Positions 53,451-61,968 of a stretch of DNA of 64,000 nucleotides are shown here, piece by piece. The stretch is from Streptomyces cathayae (GTDB taxonomy: Bacteria > Actinomycetota > Actinomycetes > Streptomycetales > Streptomycetaceae). A program made the position numbers and the translations under genes. Within the stretch, counting starts at the first letter, position 1. The number at the start of each line of letters is the position of its first letter. The stretch is from positions 2,728,001 through 2,792,000 of the forward strand of contig NZ_CP121682.1 of assembly GCF_029760955.1 (NCBI RefSeq), given 5' to 3'. A model generated the notes under the pieces. The model ran no database searches and was not told where the DNA came from. It saw only the letters and a program-made list of their open reading frames with translations.

Positions 53451-53645
53451 GGCAGGTTCTCCCGGTTGGCTCCGCCGCCCGTCACGACCTCACGGTGGGG
53501 TCCCCCCCGACTCGACCGGAGCCGAGAGTTCGGGGAGGCTCAGCGGCGCGCGCACCACCATACTGGCCACGTACGGCCCGTTTCTCAGGACCGCCGGGGA
53601 AACCCGCACGGGACCCGCACGCGCGTACCCCGGCGAAGTGGTACG

Positions 53646-54074
53646 TCACTTCCCAAGTCGGACGGTACGGCCGTTCGGTTGCCGCACCGGCGCGAGGGTG
53701 GCACAGATCACAGCGACGACGATGCCGCCGAGCAGGAAGAGATAGGACCCGGCTCCCGCGGCGAACAGGAAGTCGCCCTCCGGGCGGTTGGCGGTGAGCA
53801 GGAGGACGACGAGCACCCAGCCACCGGCGGCCGACGCGGCCCCGGCCCGGCTGCGGAGGACGATGCCCGCCGCGAGGCAGAGCCCGGCCTCGCCCGCGAG
53901 GGCGAGCAGTAGCCCGCCCGGGAACCAGGCGGGCTGCACCAGCGTCCCCGCCACACCCACCACGGCACCGAGGGCGAACAGCCCCAGGCAGGCGGCGAGC
54001 CGCCCGGCGGAGGGCAGTCGCAGCGGCTGGGCCAGCACCGAGACGGGCCGGTCCTGGCCGCTCCGGTCGCTCAC
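53646..54074 (-). CDS. DUF6113 family membrane protein
   Basis: 142 residues with about four helices ([53 protein letters not shown] and [18 protein letters not shown]). The start GTG 54074 overlaps the mshB stop (GTGA), so the two are translationally coupled. The DUF6113-mshB pair is conserved in Streptomyces as I recall. Function unknown. Confidence 0.83.
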   Translation of the reverse strand: MSDRSGQDRPVSVLAQPLRLPSAGRLAACLGLFALGAVVGVAGTLVQPAWFPGGLLLALAGEAGLCLAAGIVLRSRAGAASAAGGWVLVVLLLTANRPEGDFLFAAGAGSYLFLLGGIVVAVICATLAPVRQPNGRTVRLGK

Positions 54075-55003
54075 GACGCCTCCCCCGCCCCGACTCCGGT
54101 GTCCACTCCCGCGAACAGGTCGCTCTCCCTGCCGACGGAGCGTTCTCCACGCACCAACTCGTAGTACTCGGTGGTGAACAGCGGCTGTGCGAGTGCGTTG
54201 GAGAGCACGAAGTACGGCTCGGCCACCGTGATCTGGGTGGCGTGCGCCCGCATCGCGGCGGCCTTGGCGGCGGCGTACGCCGTGCCGTCGACCTCGGTGG
54301 TGACGTGCACCTCGGAGACGACTCCGGGCAGGTCACCGATGCTGCCCGCCTTGTCGAACGGCAGCCCGGAGAGTTCGTCCTCCAGACGCGCGAAGGCCGC
54401 CTCGGCGACGGGGCGGGGCATCCGGTTCCAGTACACCTTGGGAACGTCCCACCCGTCCGCCTCGTCCGCTCCGGCCCCCGCGGCCAGCTCGACGGCGCGC
54501 ATGGCGACGCGGTGCGCCTGGATGTGGTCGGGGTGCCCGTAGCCGCCGCGCTCGTCGTACGTGACGAGGACCTGGGGCCGGACCTCGCGGATCACCTCGG
54601 CGAGCAGACCGGCGGCCTGGTCGACGTCGGCCTGCCAGAAGCAGCCGGGATCGTCGTTGTCGGGCAGGCCCATCATCCCGGAGTCGCTGTAGCGCCCGGC
54701 ACCGCCGAGCAGCCGGAAGTCGTCGACCCCGAGCGCGCGCATCGCCTCGGCCAGCTCCCCCATCCGGTGCTGCCCGAGGGCGGCACCGCTCAGGTGGGCC
54801 AGCTCGGGCGGAATGACCTCGCCGCGCTCACCGAGCGTGCAGGTGACCAGTGTCACGTGCACCCCCTCGGCGGCGTACCGGGCCATGGTGGCGCCGTTGT
54901 TGATCGACTCGTCGTCCGGATGGGCGTGCACGAGCATCATCCGCCGAGCGGAGCGAGAGGGGGGTCCCCCCGGCCGGAGGCTGGGGGAGGGCAGTTCCGT
55001 CAT
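54071..55003 (-). CDS. mshB: GlcNAc-Ins deacetylase of mycothiol synthesis
   Basis: 310 residues, PIG-L/LmbE fold with the zinc site AHPDDES (His-Asp) and GYGHPDH-like [10 protein letters not shown]. It deacetylates N-acetylglucosaminyl-inositol in mycothiol biosynthesis. ATG 55003 ([13 protein letters not shown]) is retained because the family begins near MTEL. Residues 5-22 are encoded by a dispersed palindromic element (54943-54990), so a shorter start at [12 protein letters not shown] cannot be excluded. Confidence 0.9.
   Translation of the reverse strand: MTELPSPSLRPGGPPSRSARRMMLVHAHPDDESINNGATMARYAAEGVHVTLVTCTLGERGEVIPPELAHLSGAALGQHRMGELAEAMRALGVDDFRLLGGAGRYSDSGMMGLPDNDDPGCFWQADVDQAAGLLAEVIREVRPQVLVTYDERGGYGHPDHIQAHRVAMRAVELAAGAGADEADGWDVPKVYWNRMPRPVAEAAFARLEDELSGLPFDKAGSIGDLPGVVSEVHVTTEVDGTAYAAAKAAAMRAHATQITVAEPYFVLSNALAQPLFTTEYYELVRGERSVGRESDLFAGVDTGVGAGEAS
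54943..54990. repeat. Streptomyces-type GC palindromic repeat in mshB 5' end
   Basis: The sequence around GGGGGGTCCCCCC, flanked by CGAGCGGAGCGAG on one side and GGAGGCTGGGGGAGG on the other, resembles the dispersed repeat often seen between Streptomyces genes. Here it lies within the reading frame. Confidence 0.65.
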
Positions 55004-55193
55004 GGGGCCAGCCTACGAGTCGCCCGGCGGCCCCGCGGGCACGGCGCCGTCCCGCCCCCTGCCGGGCGGGAGTACCGTGAAGGCATCGGGAGAGTCGTCG
55101 CCGCCGACTCGAGTGTCGCGGCCGCTCTCGATCGAGGACGGGGCCGGAGGTGATCGCCTGTGATCATGAGGCGTATGCCCGGCGAGAGGGCCC

Positions 55194-55421
55194 GTGCCCG
55201 GCGCTGACGAGTCCTCCCGGAGTCCGGTCGGAGCGATCGGAAGGATCACCGTGGGGATTCCTCCGGACGGACCGGGTGAGGTCCTGGTGGCCGTACGCGG
55301 GGGCTCGGAGACCTACGCGGCGTGGTCGCGCACCAACACCCCCCTCGCAAGGAACGCACGGGTCGTCGTCGTCGACTCCCTCTCGGCACGCTCGGTGATC
55401 GTCGAGCCGCTACCGTCCTGA
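55194..55421 (+). CDS. NfeD-like OB-fold protein
   Basis: 75 residues. GRITVGIPPDGPGEVLVAVR, then ETYAAWSR and RNARVVVVDSLSARSVIVEP form the NfeD C-terminal OB-fold. NfeD proteins partner flotillins; the SPFH gene follows 79 nt downstream. GTG 55194 with a GAGG SD. It lacks the NfeD membrane and protease parts, so it would act from the cytosol. Between the genes, a 10-nt repeat (TGAATCGCCC, twice) occurs at 55420-55440. Confidence 0.72.
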   Translation: MPGADESSRSPVGAIGRITVGIPPDGPGEVLVAVRGGSETYAAWSRTNTPLARNARVVVVDSLSARSVIVEPLPS

Positions 55422-55500
55422 ATCGCCCTGAATCGCCCTGAACGGCCCTGCAAAGGCCTTGAAAACATGTTGCGTCCCGCTGCTCGACGGGAGTTCTCCC

Positions 55501-56691
55501 ATGCTGTTCTGGCAGGTCCCCGCGCCCAATGAGGCCATGCTCATATCCGGTACGAAACGGCAGGCGCAGGGAACGCAGTTCCGTATCGTCACAGGTCACG
55601 GCAGTTTCGTACTGCCGGTGATGCAGAAGGCCCGCATGCTGTCCCTGGCACTGCGGGAAGCGGAGATCGCGGAGGACTGCGTCACCCAGCAGGGCATCCA
55701 GCTGCATGTGCGCGCGGTCTGCGTGTTCAAGGTCGGCGACGACGCGGTCTCGATCGCCAATGCGGCCCGCCGCTTCCTCTCCGAGCAGGAGCAGATGGAG
55801 GAGCTCGTCGGCCGGATCTTCGCCGGACACCTCCGGTCCATCGTCGGCGGACTGACCGTCGAACAGATCATCCGGGAACGTGACCGGGTCGCCCAGGAAG
55901 TGATGGCGGGCAGCCACAGCGAGATGGAGAAACTCGGCATCGTCGTCGACGCGCTCCAGATCCAGGAGATCGAGGACGCCACCGGCTACATCAACAACCT
56001 CGCCGCCCCGCACGCCGCCGCGGTCGCCAGCCAGGCGCGCATCGCCCAGGCCAAGGCCGACCAGGAGGCGACCGAACGCGAACAGCAGGCGGCCGCCCTC
56101 AAGGCGGAGTACGAGCGGGACACCGCGATCAAGCGGGCCGGGTTCCTCGCCGAGACCGAGCAGTCCAAGGCCCGAGCCGCCCAGGCCGGCCCGCTCGCCG
56201 AGGCCGCGGCGTCCCACGAGGTCATCGAGGAGCAGACCGCGCTCGCCAAGCGCCGGGCCGAACTGGCGGCCCAGCGCCTCGAAGGAGAGGTCAGGCGCCC
56301 GGCGGACGCCGAGGCGTACCGGCAGCGCACCCTGGCCGAAGCCGCCCGGGACAGGGCCAAGTTCGAGGCGGACGGCAACGCCTACACCGAGCGGACACTC
56401 GCCCAGGCCCAGGCCGACGCGAACACCGCCCGCGCCCGCTCGCTGCGCGACGGCAACCAGGAACTGATCGCCGCCAACCGTGTGGTGGAGAACCTGCCGG
56501 CCCTCGCCGACGCGGCCGCCCGCGGCATGGCGGGCGCCCACCTCACCGTCCTCAACGGCACCGAGGGCGTCAGTCAGATGGCCGCGGGCCTGGTGAGCCA
56601 GGGCCTGGCCATTCTCGACACCCTCCAGAACACGAAGGACCCCACCGTCAACGGAAAGAGCAACCTGCGGATCCCCGGCCCGACCGCGTAG
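55501..56691 (+). CDS. SPFH/flotillin-like protein
   Basis: 396 residues. The N-terminal SPFH domain (AMLISGTKRQAQGTQFRIVT to about 190) is followed by a long Ala/Glu/Arg coiled coil (ADQEATEREQQAAALKAEYE onward), typical of flotillins. There is no obvious membrane hairpin, so it may attach peripherally. Flotillins organise membrane microdomains. ATG 55501 follows GGGAG. It pairs with the NfeD-like gene upstream. Confidence 0.88.
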   Translation: MLFWQVPAPNEAMLISGTKRQAQGTQFRIVTGHGSFVLPVMQKARMLSLALREAEIAEDCVTQQGIQLHVRAVCVFKVGDDAVSIANAARRFLSEQEQMEELVGRIFAGHLRSIVGGLTVEQIIRERDRVAQEVMAGSHSEMEKLGIVVDALQIQEIEDATGYINNLAAPHAAAVASQARIAQAKADQEATEREQQAAALKAEYERDTAIKRAGFLAETEQSKARAAQAGPLAEAAASHEVIEEQTALAKRRAELAAQRLEGEVRRPADAEAYRQRTLAEAARDRAKFEADGNAYTERTLAQAQADANTARARSLRDGNQELIAANRVVENLPALADAAARGMAGAHLTVLNGTEGVSQMAAGLVSQGLAILDTLQNTKDPTVNGKSNLRIPGPTA

Positions 56692-56812
56692 CGCCGGTCC
56701 TGCGGCCGGACCCGTCCACGGCCCGCGGCGGCCGGAAGGCTTCACTCACGCACGACGCGGCCGTCACCCTCGCATCACTCCTGAGGCGGGCGTGACGCTG
56801 CGGCGGCGACTT

Positions 56813-57331
56813 CTAGCAGCCCGCTTCGACGCCGCTGTTCACGAACGAGTGGACATTGATCGAGTAGCCGGCCCCGGTGGTGAGGTCGGGACGGCTTCCG
56901 TGGCCGTCCTCCTCGAGGCCCTCGGCGGTGAGGAAGGAGATGTGCAGGGACATTTCCTCTTTGACGAAGCACAGGTCGTCGGGCACGGCTTCGGGGTCCG
57001 GTTTCCAACCGTCCCGTGCCACTGCCGTCCGGTAGTGTGCGGCCACTTCGCCCTGCGTTCCGGGGAAGGCGTAGGTCCGGTCGGCGTACACCGCGACATC
57101 GCCGCTGTCCGCCCAGCAGCCGGCGTCGACCTTCTCGAAGCCCCGGGCGACGGTGGCCTCGGCGGGCCGGGAGTCGAGGATGTCGAGCGTGGCCATCTCC
57201 TTCACCCGGCCGTCGGTCCCCCCGCAGTCCCTGGCGAGTTCCTGCAGCATGCAGCCGGTGAGCGTTCCGGCCGCGAACACGGTCGACAGGAGCAGGGATA
57301 TCGGGCGGACGGTACCTGTCCGTAAGGACAC
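56813..57331 (-). CDS. Lipoprotein, unknown
   Basis: 172 residues. GTG 57331 gives a signal peptide (VRPISLLLSTVFAAGTLTGC) with lipobox LTGC. The mature part includes a stretch with paired cysteines (CGGTDGRVKE, DAGCWADSGD, DDLCFVKEE) and an acidic, soluble C-terminus ending GVEAGC. CTGGAG is 6 nt upstream. An upstream extension to 57409 would run into the duplicated segment. I do not recognise the family. Confidence 0.75.
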   Translation of the reverse strand: MSLRTGTVRPISLLLSTVFAAGTLTGCMLQELARDCGGTDGRVKEMATLDILDSRPAEATVARGFEKVDAGCWADSGDVAVYADRTYAFPGTQGEVAAHYRTAVARDGWKPDPEAVPDDLCFVKEEMSLHISFLTAEGLEEDGHGSRPDLTTGAGYSINVHSFVNSGVEAGC

Positions 57332-57367
57332 AGCGGGCTCCAGGAGGATGGCCGGGGCGGAAGTGAC

Positions 57368-57752
57368 CCGCCGGGCGAGGTGGCTGTCCGTGCCACTCCG
57401 GAGCGGCACGGCCCAGTTCTACCAGGAACCGTCCTCCTCCTCCGCAGGCATCCCCACGTTCTTCACGGCACCGCAAGCCGGGCCAAGCCCCTTTCCCGAG
57501 GGCGGGGCCGAGTGCCCGGCCGCCCGTTCCAGCAGTGCCCGCGCCGGGTCCGCGGAGCGGAGGGCGGCCCTCTTGCCGATGACGTCTGCCTCGGTGATCT
57601 CGGATGTGCCCGGGACGGTGCCGGTGTCGTCCGTCGACCGAACGGCATCCCGCACGGCCCGGTGGAGGCGGGAGGCGCCCTGACGCACGCTCATGCCGGC
57701 CCGGCCTCCCTGCGTTCGGTTCCGGCAGTCGCGGCAACGGTCGGGGGCCCGG
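57368..57752. repeat. Direct repeat, left copy (about 385 bp)
   Basis: By eye it aligns with 61969-62350 in the same orientation, with long identical runs such as at 57400-57440. It holds a complete copy of the 91-residue gene and the tail of a zinc-finger gene that survives intact only at the right copy. Confidence 0.9.
57419..57694 (-). CDS. 91-residue hypothetical protein, copy A
   Basis: Starts MSVRQGASRLHRAVRDAVRS and ends GMPAEEEDGSW. It has a Cys and no membrane segment. GGGAGG lies 10 nt upstream. It is a near-identical paralogue (about 80% by eye) of 62020-62295, and both have conserved SD, so it is a genuine gene. It is broken off from the HTH gene that precedes it in copy B. Function unknown. 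Confidence 0.75.
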   Translation of the reverse strand: MSVRQGASRLHRAVRDAVRSTDDTGTVPGTSEITEADVIGKRAALRSADPARALLERAAGHSAPPSGKGLGPACGAVKNVGMPAEEEDGSW

Positions 57753-57981
57753 GAGGGGGGGTTGCTGTCCCGCCGGGTGGTGCAGGAGTCTTTGCGGTGC
57801 CGATGCTGCGGGGCCGGAGACGGATGTTCCGTGGAAAAGCGTGAGCACTCGGCGTCCAGGTGTCAGGCAAGCGCTCACATGAGCGACATCAGGACAGCGG
57901 CGGCCGAAGCGCTCACGCTTCGGGACGGTGTGTCAGGCCCGGGCGCGGGCACCTGCCCCGCCATCGCGCCCGGGAGCGGCA
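57753..57981. other. Gene remnant region
   Basis: On the minus strand the frame DRCRDCR persists in this region and the end of the repeat, the C-terminal zinc-finger motif of the HTH gene now at 62297. The upstream part of that gene is missing. No intact gene is seen. Confidence 0.5.
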
Positions 57982-58308
57982 TCAGGACTCCGGGTCCGGG
58001 CGCCCCCGGCGCAGGACGCTGGTGCACCAACTGATGATCGCGGCGTTGACCGCGGCCCCGATGACGAGCGAGGCGAAGAACATCGAGCCGTGTTCCGGCA
58101 GGACGAGGACGACGAGGCTGCCGGGGGCCGTGACGAGGAGCGGGAAGACGAGCGCCATCGCCTCGCCGGAGTCGTCGGTCACGCTCGCCACCACCGCCCA
58201 CACGAGCACGGCCGCGCAGAGCCCGAGGTAGGCGAGCGCGACGAGACCGACGCGGTCGCGCAGCCGGCGCGGGAGGGACGGGCGGGAGTCCCCGTCGGTA
58301 CCGGTCAC
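57982..58308 (-). CDS. SCO4225-type small membrane protein
   Basis: 108 residues from GTG 58308 (VTGTDGDSRPSLPRRLRDR); an in-frame ATG 58395 would add 29. GGGAG is 8 nt before the GTG. Three hydrophobic segments (ALAYLGLCAAVLVWAVVASV, MALVFPLLVTAPGSLVVLVLP, FASLVIGAAVNAAIISW). I recall this as the SCO4225 membrane-protein family. Its 5' end lies in the inverted repeat, and a truncated second copy exists after the response regulator gene. Confidence 0.78.
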   Translation of the reverse strand: MTGTDGDSRPSLPRRLRDRVGLVALAYLGLCAAVLVWAVVASVTDDSGEAMALVFPLLVTAPGSLVVLVLPEHGSMFFASLVIGAAVNAAIISWCTSVLRRGRPDPES

Positions 58309-58370
58309 GGGCACGCTCCCGGAGTGGGTCGAGCGGTCAGAGACGGGTGCCGGGCGGGTTCGGGCGGGCG
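58228..58370 (-). repeat. Inverted repeat, left arm (143 bp)
   Basis: Aligned by eye to 61815-61957 in opposite orientation without gaps and with about nine mismatches (94%). It includes the first part of the SCO4225-type gene plus the last codons of a response regulator. Confidence 0.92.
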
Positions 58371-58395
58371 GGGCGGAAATGATGCGCTTGGACAT

Positions 58396-58702
58396 GGGAA
58401 ATCCCCCTGGAATCGCGTGTGGTGGAGCATCGGACGCGCCCGCTCACCCAGGTACGACGTGTACGACGGGCAAGGACCGCTGAACGCGGCGAAGGCGCTG
58501 GTGGGGCGTGTTCGGGGAGGCGGTGGTCGGCCGCCTTCTCGATGTGATCGAGCCTAGGCCCGGGCACCCGGCGCGGTCGTCGCCCTGCGGGATGACCGGC
58601 GGATGGAACCGCGGGCAGAGCCTCTGCAACCCGGGTAAGAGACGGGAATCCGCCTTCAGCGGGAGCCGGGCCCCGCGTCCGCGGTCATAGCCTTGTCCAG
58701 CC
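58396..58702. promoter_or_regulatory. Intergenic region between SCO4225-type gene and histidine kinase
   Basis: 307 nt, no gene recognised. It holds divergent promoters presumably; no palindrome or SD-quality site stood out beyond weak AT-rich spots near 58440-58480. Confidence 0.35.
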
Positions 58703-61171
58703 ATGAACCGAACCGACGACCGGTTTCTCCCGGTCCTGCTGCTCTGTGCCCAGGCCCTGGTGTGGCCGGGGGCACCGTTGGTGCGCGGGGCGGCCCCGTC
58801 CCCGGGCGCCCTCCTGGTGGCGGTGCTCGTCGCCGTGCCGGTGACGGCCGCGCTCGTCCTGCGCCGCAACCGTCCGGTGGTCGCCCTCCTCGTGGTCGTC
58901 GCCGCCTGCGCGCTGGGCGCCGGCCCGCTGCCCGCCGGGGCGACGGCGGTGCTCGGCACGGCCGGGGTGGGGCTGGCCCTGTTCACGGTGGCGGCCCGGC
59001 GGGACGCCTTCACCGCGGTGCTGTGCGTCCTGACGCTCACCGTCTGGCAGCCGCTGTACAACGTCAGCCTGCACGGGATCAGCAGCCGCGAGAGCCTCCA
59101 CCTCGCCCTGACGGCGCTGCTGTACGCCGCCGCGTGCGGCGCCGGTGTCCGCGTACGACGGACCCGCCGTGCGCGCCGCGCCGCCGAGCGGTTGCGGCAG
59201 CGTACGGAGGCCGAGCGCCACCGCCTGCCGGCGGTCGAGCGGCGGCGCATGGAACGGGAGCTGCACGACGTCAGCGCCCACCATCTGACCGCCGTGGTCG
59301 TCACGGCGGGAGCTGCGCTCGGGCTGCGCGACCGCCGCCCCGAACTCGTGCGGGAGGCACTGGACTTCGCCGTCGGCACCGGTCACGAGGTGACCCGCGC
59401 GCTCCGTGCCGTACGGGCCCCGGCGCCCTCCCGCGAGGACGTTCCCTCACCGGAGGAGCGGCTGCAGGATCTGGTCGCGGGCTTCCGGCGCCTGGACCAG
59501 CGGATCGACTGTGAGATCGACCCGCTGCCGGACGGCACCGTCGCGGACGCGGCGTACGGCATCGTGCGCGAGGCGCTGACCAACGTGGCGCGGCACGCTC
59601 CCGGCGCGCGGACGACGGTGCGCGTCCGGTACGGCGACACCGGCACCGACGTCACGGTCACCAGCTCGGCAGCGCCGGCCGGTGCGGCGGCGCACGGCGC
59701 GGGACTCGGCGGCGGACGCGGCCAGGACTTCTTGCGCTCGCGGGCCCGTGAGGCGGGCGGCACCCTCGTCACCGGCCCCACGGCGGAGGGCGGTTGGGAG
59801 GTGCGCGCGGCTCTGCCGGGCCGGACCGGAGCCCCGGTGGAACGTTCCGTCCCGCGCGGTTACCGCCTGGCGCAGCTGACGGCCGCGTTCGGCCTGGTCG
59901 TCCAGCCGACGCTGCCGATGCTGGTGCTCCACCGGGAGGAGGCGCTGCAGCCCGGTGCGACGGTGCCCGCGGGCGTGTTCTTCGGGCTGCTCGCCGTGGC
60001 CCAGGCGGTCGCCCTGCTGTGGCTGCGCAGGTCGCCCCGCGCGGCCCGGGGTGCCCTGCTCGCCCTGGTCCCGCTCTGGCCGGCGGCGATGTCCGCGGGC
60101 CACTACACCGGCCCGGTGCTGCTGCCTCTCGCGCTGAGCCTGCCGGCCACCTGCGCGGTGCTCGTGGCGGACGCCGCCCGGAGGGCCGCCGCCCCGTCCC
60201 GTGCCGGAGCCCGCCCCCCGCACCCGGACGCGCGGGTCGTCGAGCGGCTGCGCGACCGGTTCGCCGAGATCCGCCCCCCGCACGCGCGGGCAGCGGACCC
60301 CGCCGGTCCGTCCGCCGTGGGCACCGGCACCCGCTCGCGCCTGACTCCGCCCGCCACCCGGCCGGTGAGGCGCCCGGTTCTCCCGGTCGCCGCCGTGGCC
60401 GTGCACGCGGGGGCCGCCACGGCGGCGGTCCTGGACCGGGGCACCGCACTCCCCGTCGTGGCGGTCGTCGCCGGGACGACGGCCGCGACGGCTCTGGTGG
60501 CCGGTGCGAGCCGCTGGGCCGGGACCCGGCGCGGCCGGCGCGAGCGGGCCGCCCGGGGCGCCCATCAGGACCGGCTCGTCACGTGGACCGAGGAGGCCGT
60601 CCGGGACGCGTGGGCCGAGCGTCGCAGGATCGCCGCCGGACTGGAGACCACCGTCCTCTCCTGCACCGCCGACATGGTCGCGGAGGCGGAGGCGGGCCGC
60701 CTCGACGCGACCGCCGACCGTGCCCGCGAGGCCCTGGCCGCGATGCGCGCCCTGCTCGACGCGGTCCGCGACGAGCAGGCGGAGCCCGCCCTGCGGCCCC
60801 AGCCCACCCTGCAGGCGCTCGACCTGCTCGCCCACCAGTGCCGGGCCACCGGCCGGGACGTGGAGATACGGCTGACCGACCGCGTACCGGCACGTCTTCC
60901 CACCGCCGTCGACCTGGCCGCCTACCACGCCGCCGAGACGGTTCTGGCCGTCGGCGGGGACGAACCCGCCGTTGTCGAACTGGACGCGGAAGCCGATACG
61001 TTGACGCTCACCGCCACCGGAGTGCCCGACACCGCGGACACGGCCGCCGACGAGCGGCTGGCCACTCGGGTGACCGCACTCGGCGGCACGCTGACCACCG
61101 GCCCCCGGGGCACCGTACGGATCCGGCTGCCCCTTGCGGGCGCGCCGGGCATCGAGGAGGGACAACGATGA
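58703..61171 (+). CDS. Histidine kinase with two tandem kinase-like modules
   Basis: 822 residues. N-terminal membrane helices (to about 145) precede a HisKA_3 dimerisation helix, ERRRMERELHDVSAHHL, with His188 as phosphoacceptor. A HATPase with AYGIVREALTNVARHAPGA follows. Four further hydrophobic helices (about 390-490) lead to a second module: AERRRIAAGLETTVLSCTAD lacks His, and its ATPase part (VDLAAYHAAETVLAVGGDE) lacks the Asn box. The second module is therefore probably a degenerate kinase. It overlaps the response regulator start (ATGA). NarL-type two-component sensor. Confidence 0.9.
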   Translation: MNRTDDRFLPVLLLCAQALVWPGAPLVRGAAPSPGALLVAVLVAVPVTAALVLRRNRPVVALLVVVAACALGAGPLPAGATAVLGTAGVGLALFTVAARRDAFTAVLCVLTLTVWQPLYNVSLHGISSRESLHLALTALLYAAACGAGVRVRRTRRARRAAERLRQRTEAERHRLPAVERRRMERELHDVSAHHLTAVVVTAGAALGLRDRRPELVREALDFAVGTGHEVTRALRAVRAPAPSREDVPSPEERLQDLVAGFRRLDQRIDCEIDPLPDGTVADAAYGIVREALTNVARHAPGARTTVRVRYGDTGTDVTVTSSAAPAGAAAHGAGLGGGRGQDFLRSRAREAGGTLVTGPTAEGGWEVRAALPGRTGAPVERSVPRGYRLAQLTAAFGLVVQPTLPMLVLHREEALQPGATVPAGVFFGLLAVAQAVALLWLRRSPRAARGALLALVPLWPAAMSAGHYTGPVLLPLALSLPATCAVLVADAARRAAAPSRAGARPPHPDARVVERLRDRFAEIRPPHARAADPAGPSAVGTGTRSRLTPPATRPVRRPVLPVAAVAVHAGAATAAVLDRGTALPVVAVVAGTTAATALVAGASRWAGTRRGRRERAARGAHQDRLVTWTEEAVRDAWAERRRIAAGLETTVLSCTADMVAEAEAGRLDATADRAREALAAMRALLDAVRDEQAEPALRPQPTLQALDLLAHQCRATGRDVEIRLTDRVPARLPTAVDLAAYHAAETVLAVGGDEPAVVELDAEADTLTLTATGVPDTADTAADERLATRVTALGGTLTTGPRGTVRIRLPLAGAPGIEEGQR

Positions 61172-61848
61172 GCCTCGACGTGCTGGTCGTCGACGACCAG
61201 GGCATCGTGCGGGCGGGATTCGCCGCCGTGATCGACGCCGAGGAGGACATGACGGTCGTCGGTGAGGCCGCCGACGGCGCCGCCGCGGTACGGCTCGCCC
61301 GGGAACTGTCGCCCGACGTGGTCGTCATGGACGTCCGCATGCCCGAACTGGACGGCATCGCCGCCACCCGCATCATCACCGGCCGCGAGGACGCGCCCAA
61401 GGTCCTGGTCCTGACCACCTTCGACCTCGACGTCTACGTCTTCGACGCGCTGCGCGCCGGCGCGTCGGGCTTCCTCCTCAAGGACGTCCACCCCGCCGAA
61501 CTGCTCCGGGGAATCCGGGTGGTGGCGGCAGGGGAGAGCGTCCTCGCGCCGTCCGCGACCCGCCGCCTCATCGGCCACTACGCGTCCGGACGGGGCCCCG
61601 CGGTCCCGGCAGGCAGCTCCCCCGGGCTGGACAGCCTGACCGGCAGCCAGCGCACCGTCCTCACCCTGGTCGCCTCCGGCCTCACCAACGGGGAGATCGC
61701 CGAGCAGCTCGGCATCACCGTCGGCACCGTGAAGTCCCACGTCAACGCGCTGCTGCGGAAGCTCGGCCTGCGGGACCGCGTCCAGGCGACGATCCTCGCC
61801 TACGATCTCGGCCTCGCCCGCCCGAACCCGCCCGGCACCCGTCCCTGA
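61168..61848 (+). CDS. NarL/LuxR-type response regulator
   Basis: 226 residues. The receiver domain has VVDDQG, phosphoacceptor Asp in VVMDVRMPELDG and the conserved Lys in FLLKD. The LuxR HTH runs LTGSQRTVLTLVASGLTNGE to KSHVNALLRKLGLRD. It takes phosphate from the upstream kinase. The last codons (ARPNPPGTRP) lie in the right inverted-repeat arm, so its C-terminus is shared with the sequence before the SCO4225-type gene. Confidence 0.93.
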   Translation: MSLDVLVVDDQGIVRAGFAAVIDAEEDMTVVGEAADGAAAVRLARELSPDVVVMDVRMPELDGIAATRIITGREDAPKVLVLTTFDLDVYVFDALRAGASGFLLKDVHPAELLRGIRVVAAGESVLAPSATRRLIGHYASGRGPAVPAGSSPGLDSLTGSQRTVLTLVASGLTNGEIAEQLGITVGTVKSHVNALLRKLGLRDRVQATILAYDLGLARPNPPGTRP

Positions 61849-61957
61849 CCACTCGCCCCACTCCGGGAGGGCGCCCGTGACCGGTACCGACGGGGACTCC
61901 CGCCCGCCCCTCCCACGCCGGCTGCGCGACCGCGTCGGCCTCGTCGCGCCCGCCTAC
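61815..61957 (+). repeat. Inverted repeat, right arm (143 bp)
   Basis: Reverse complement of 58228-58370 with about nine mismatches. It contains the response regulator tail and the first 27 codons of an SCO4225-type gene, which then breaks off. Confidence 0.92.
61877..61957 (+). pseudogene. 5' fragment of an SCO4225-type gene
   Basis: MTGTDGDSRPPLPRRLRDRV then GLVAPAY, matching the start of the gene at 57982-58308. After 61957 the match ends abruptly and the frame runs antisense into the 91-residue gene. Its SD (GGGAG) is kept, so a short truncated product could still be made. Confidence 0.82.
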
Positions 61958-61968
61958 GCGGAGGGGAT

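Noticed and set aside
55013..55249. 78-residue minus ORF before mshB
   Set aside because: Overlaps the NfeD-like start antisense, lacks an SD and has low-complexity composition.
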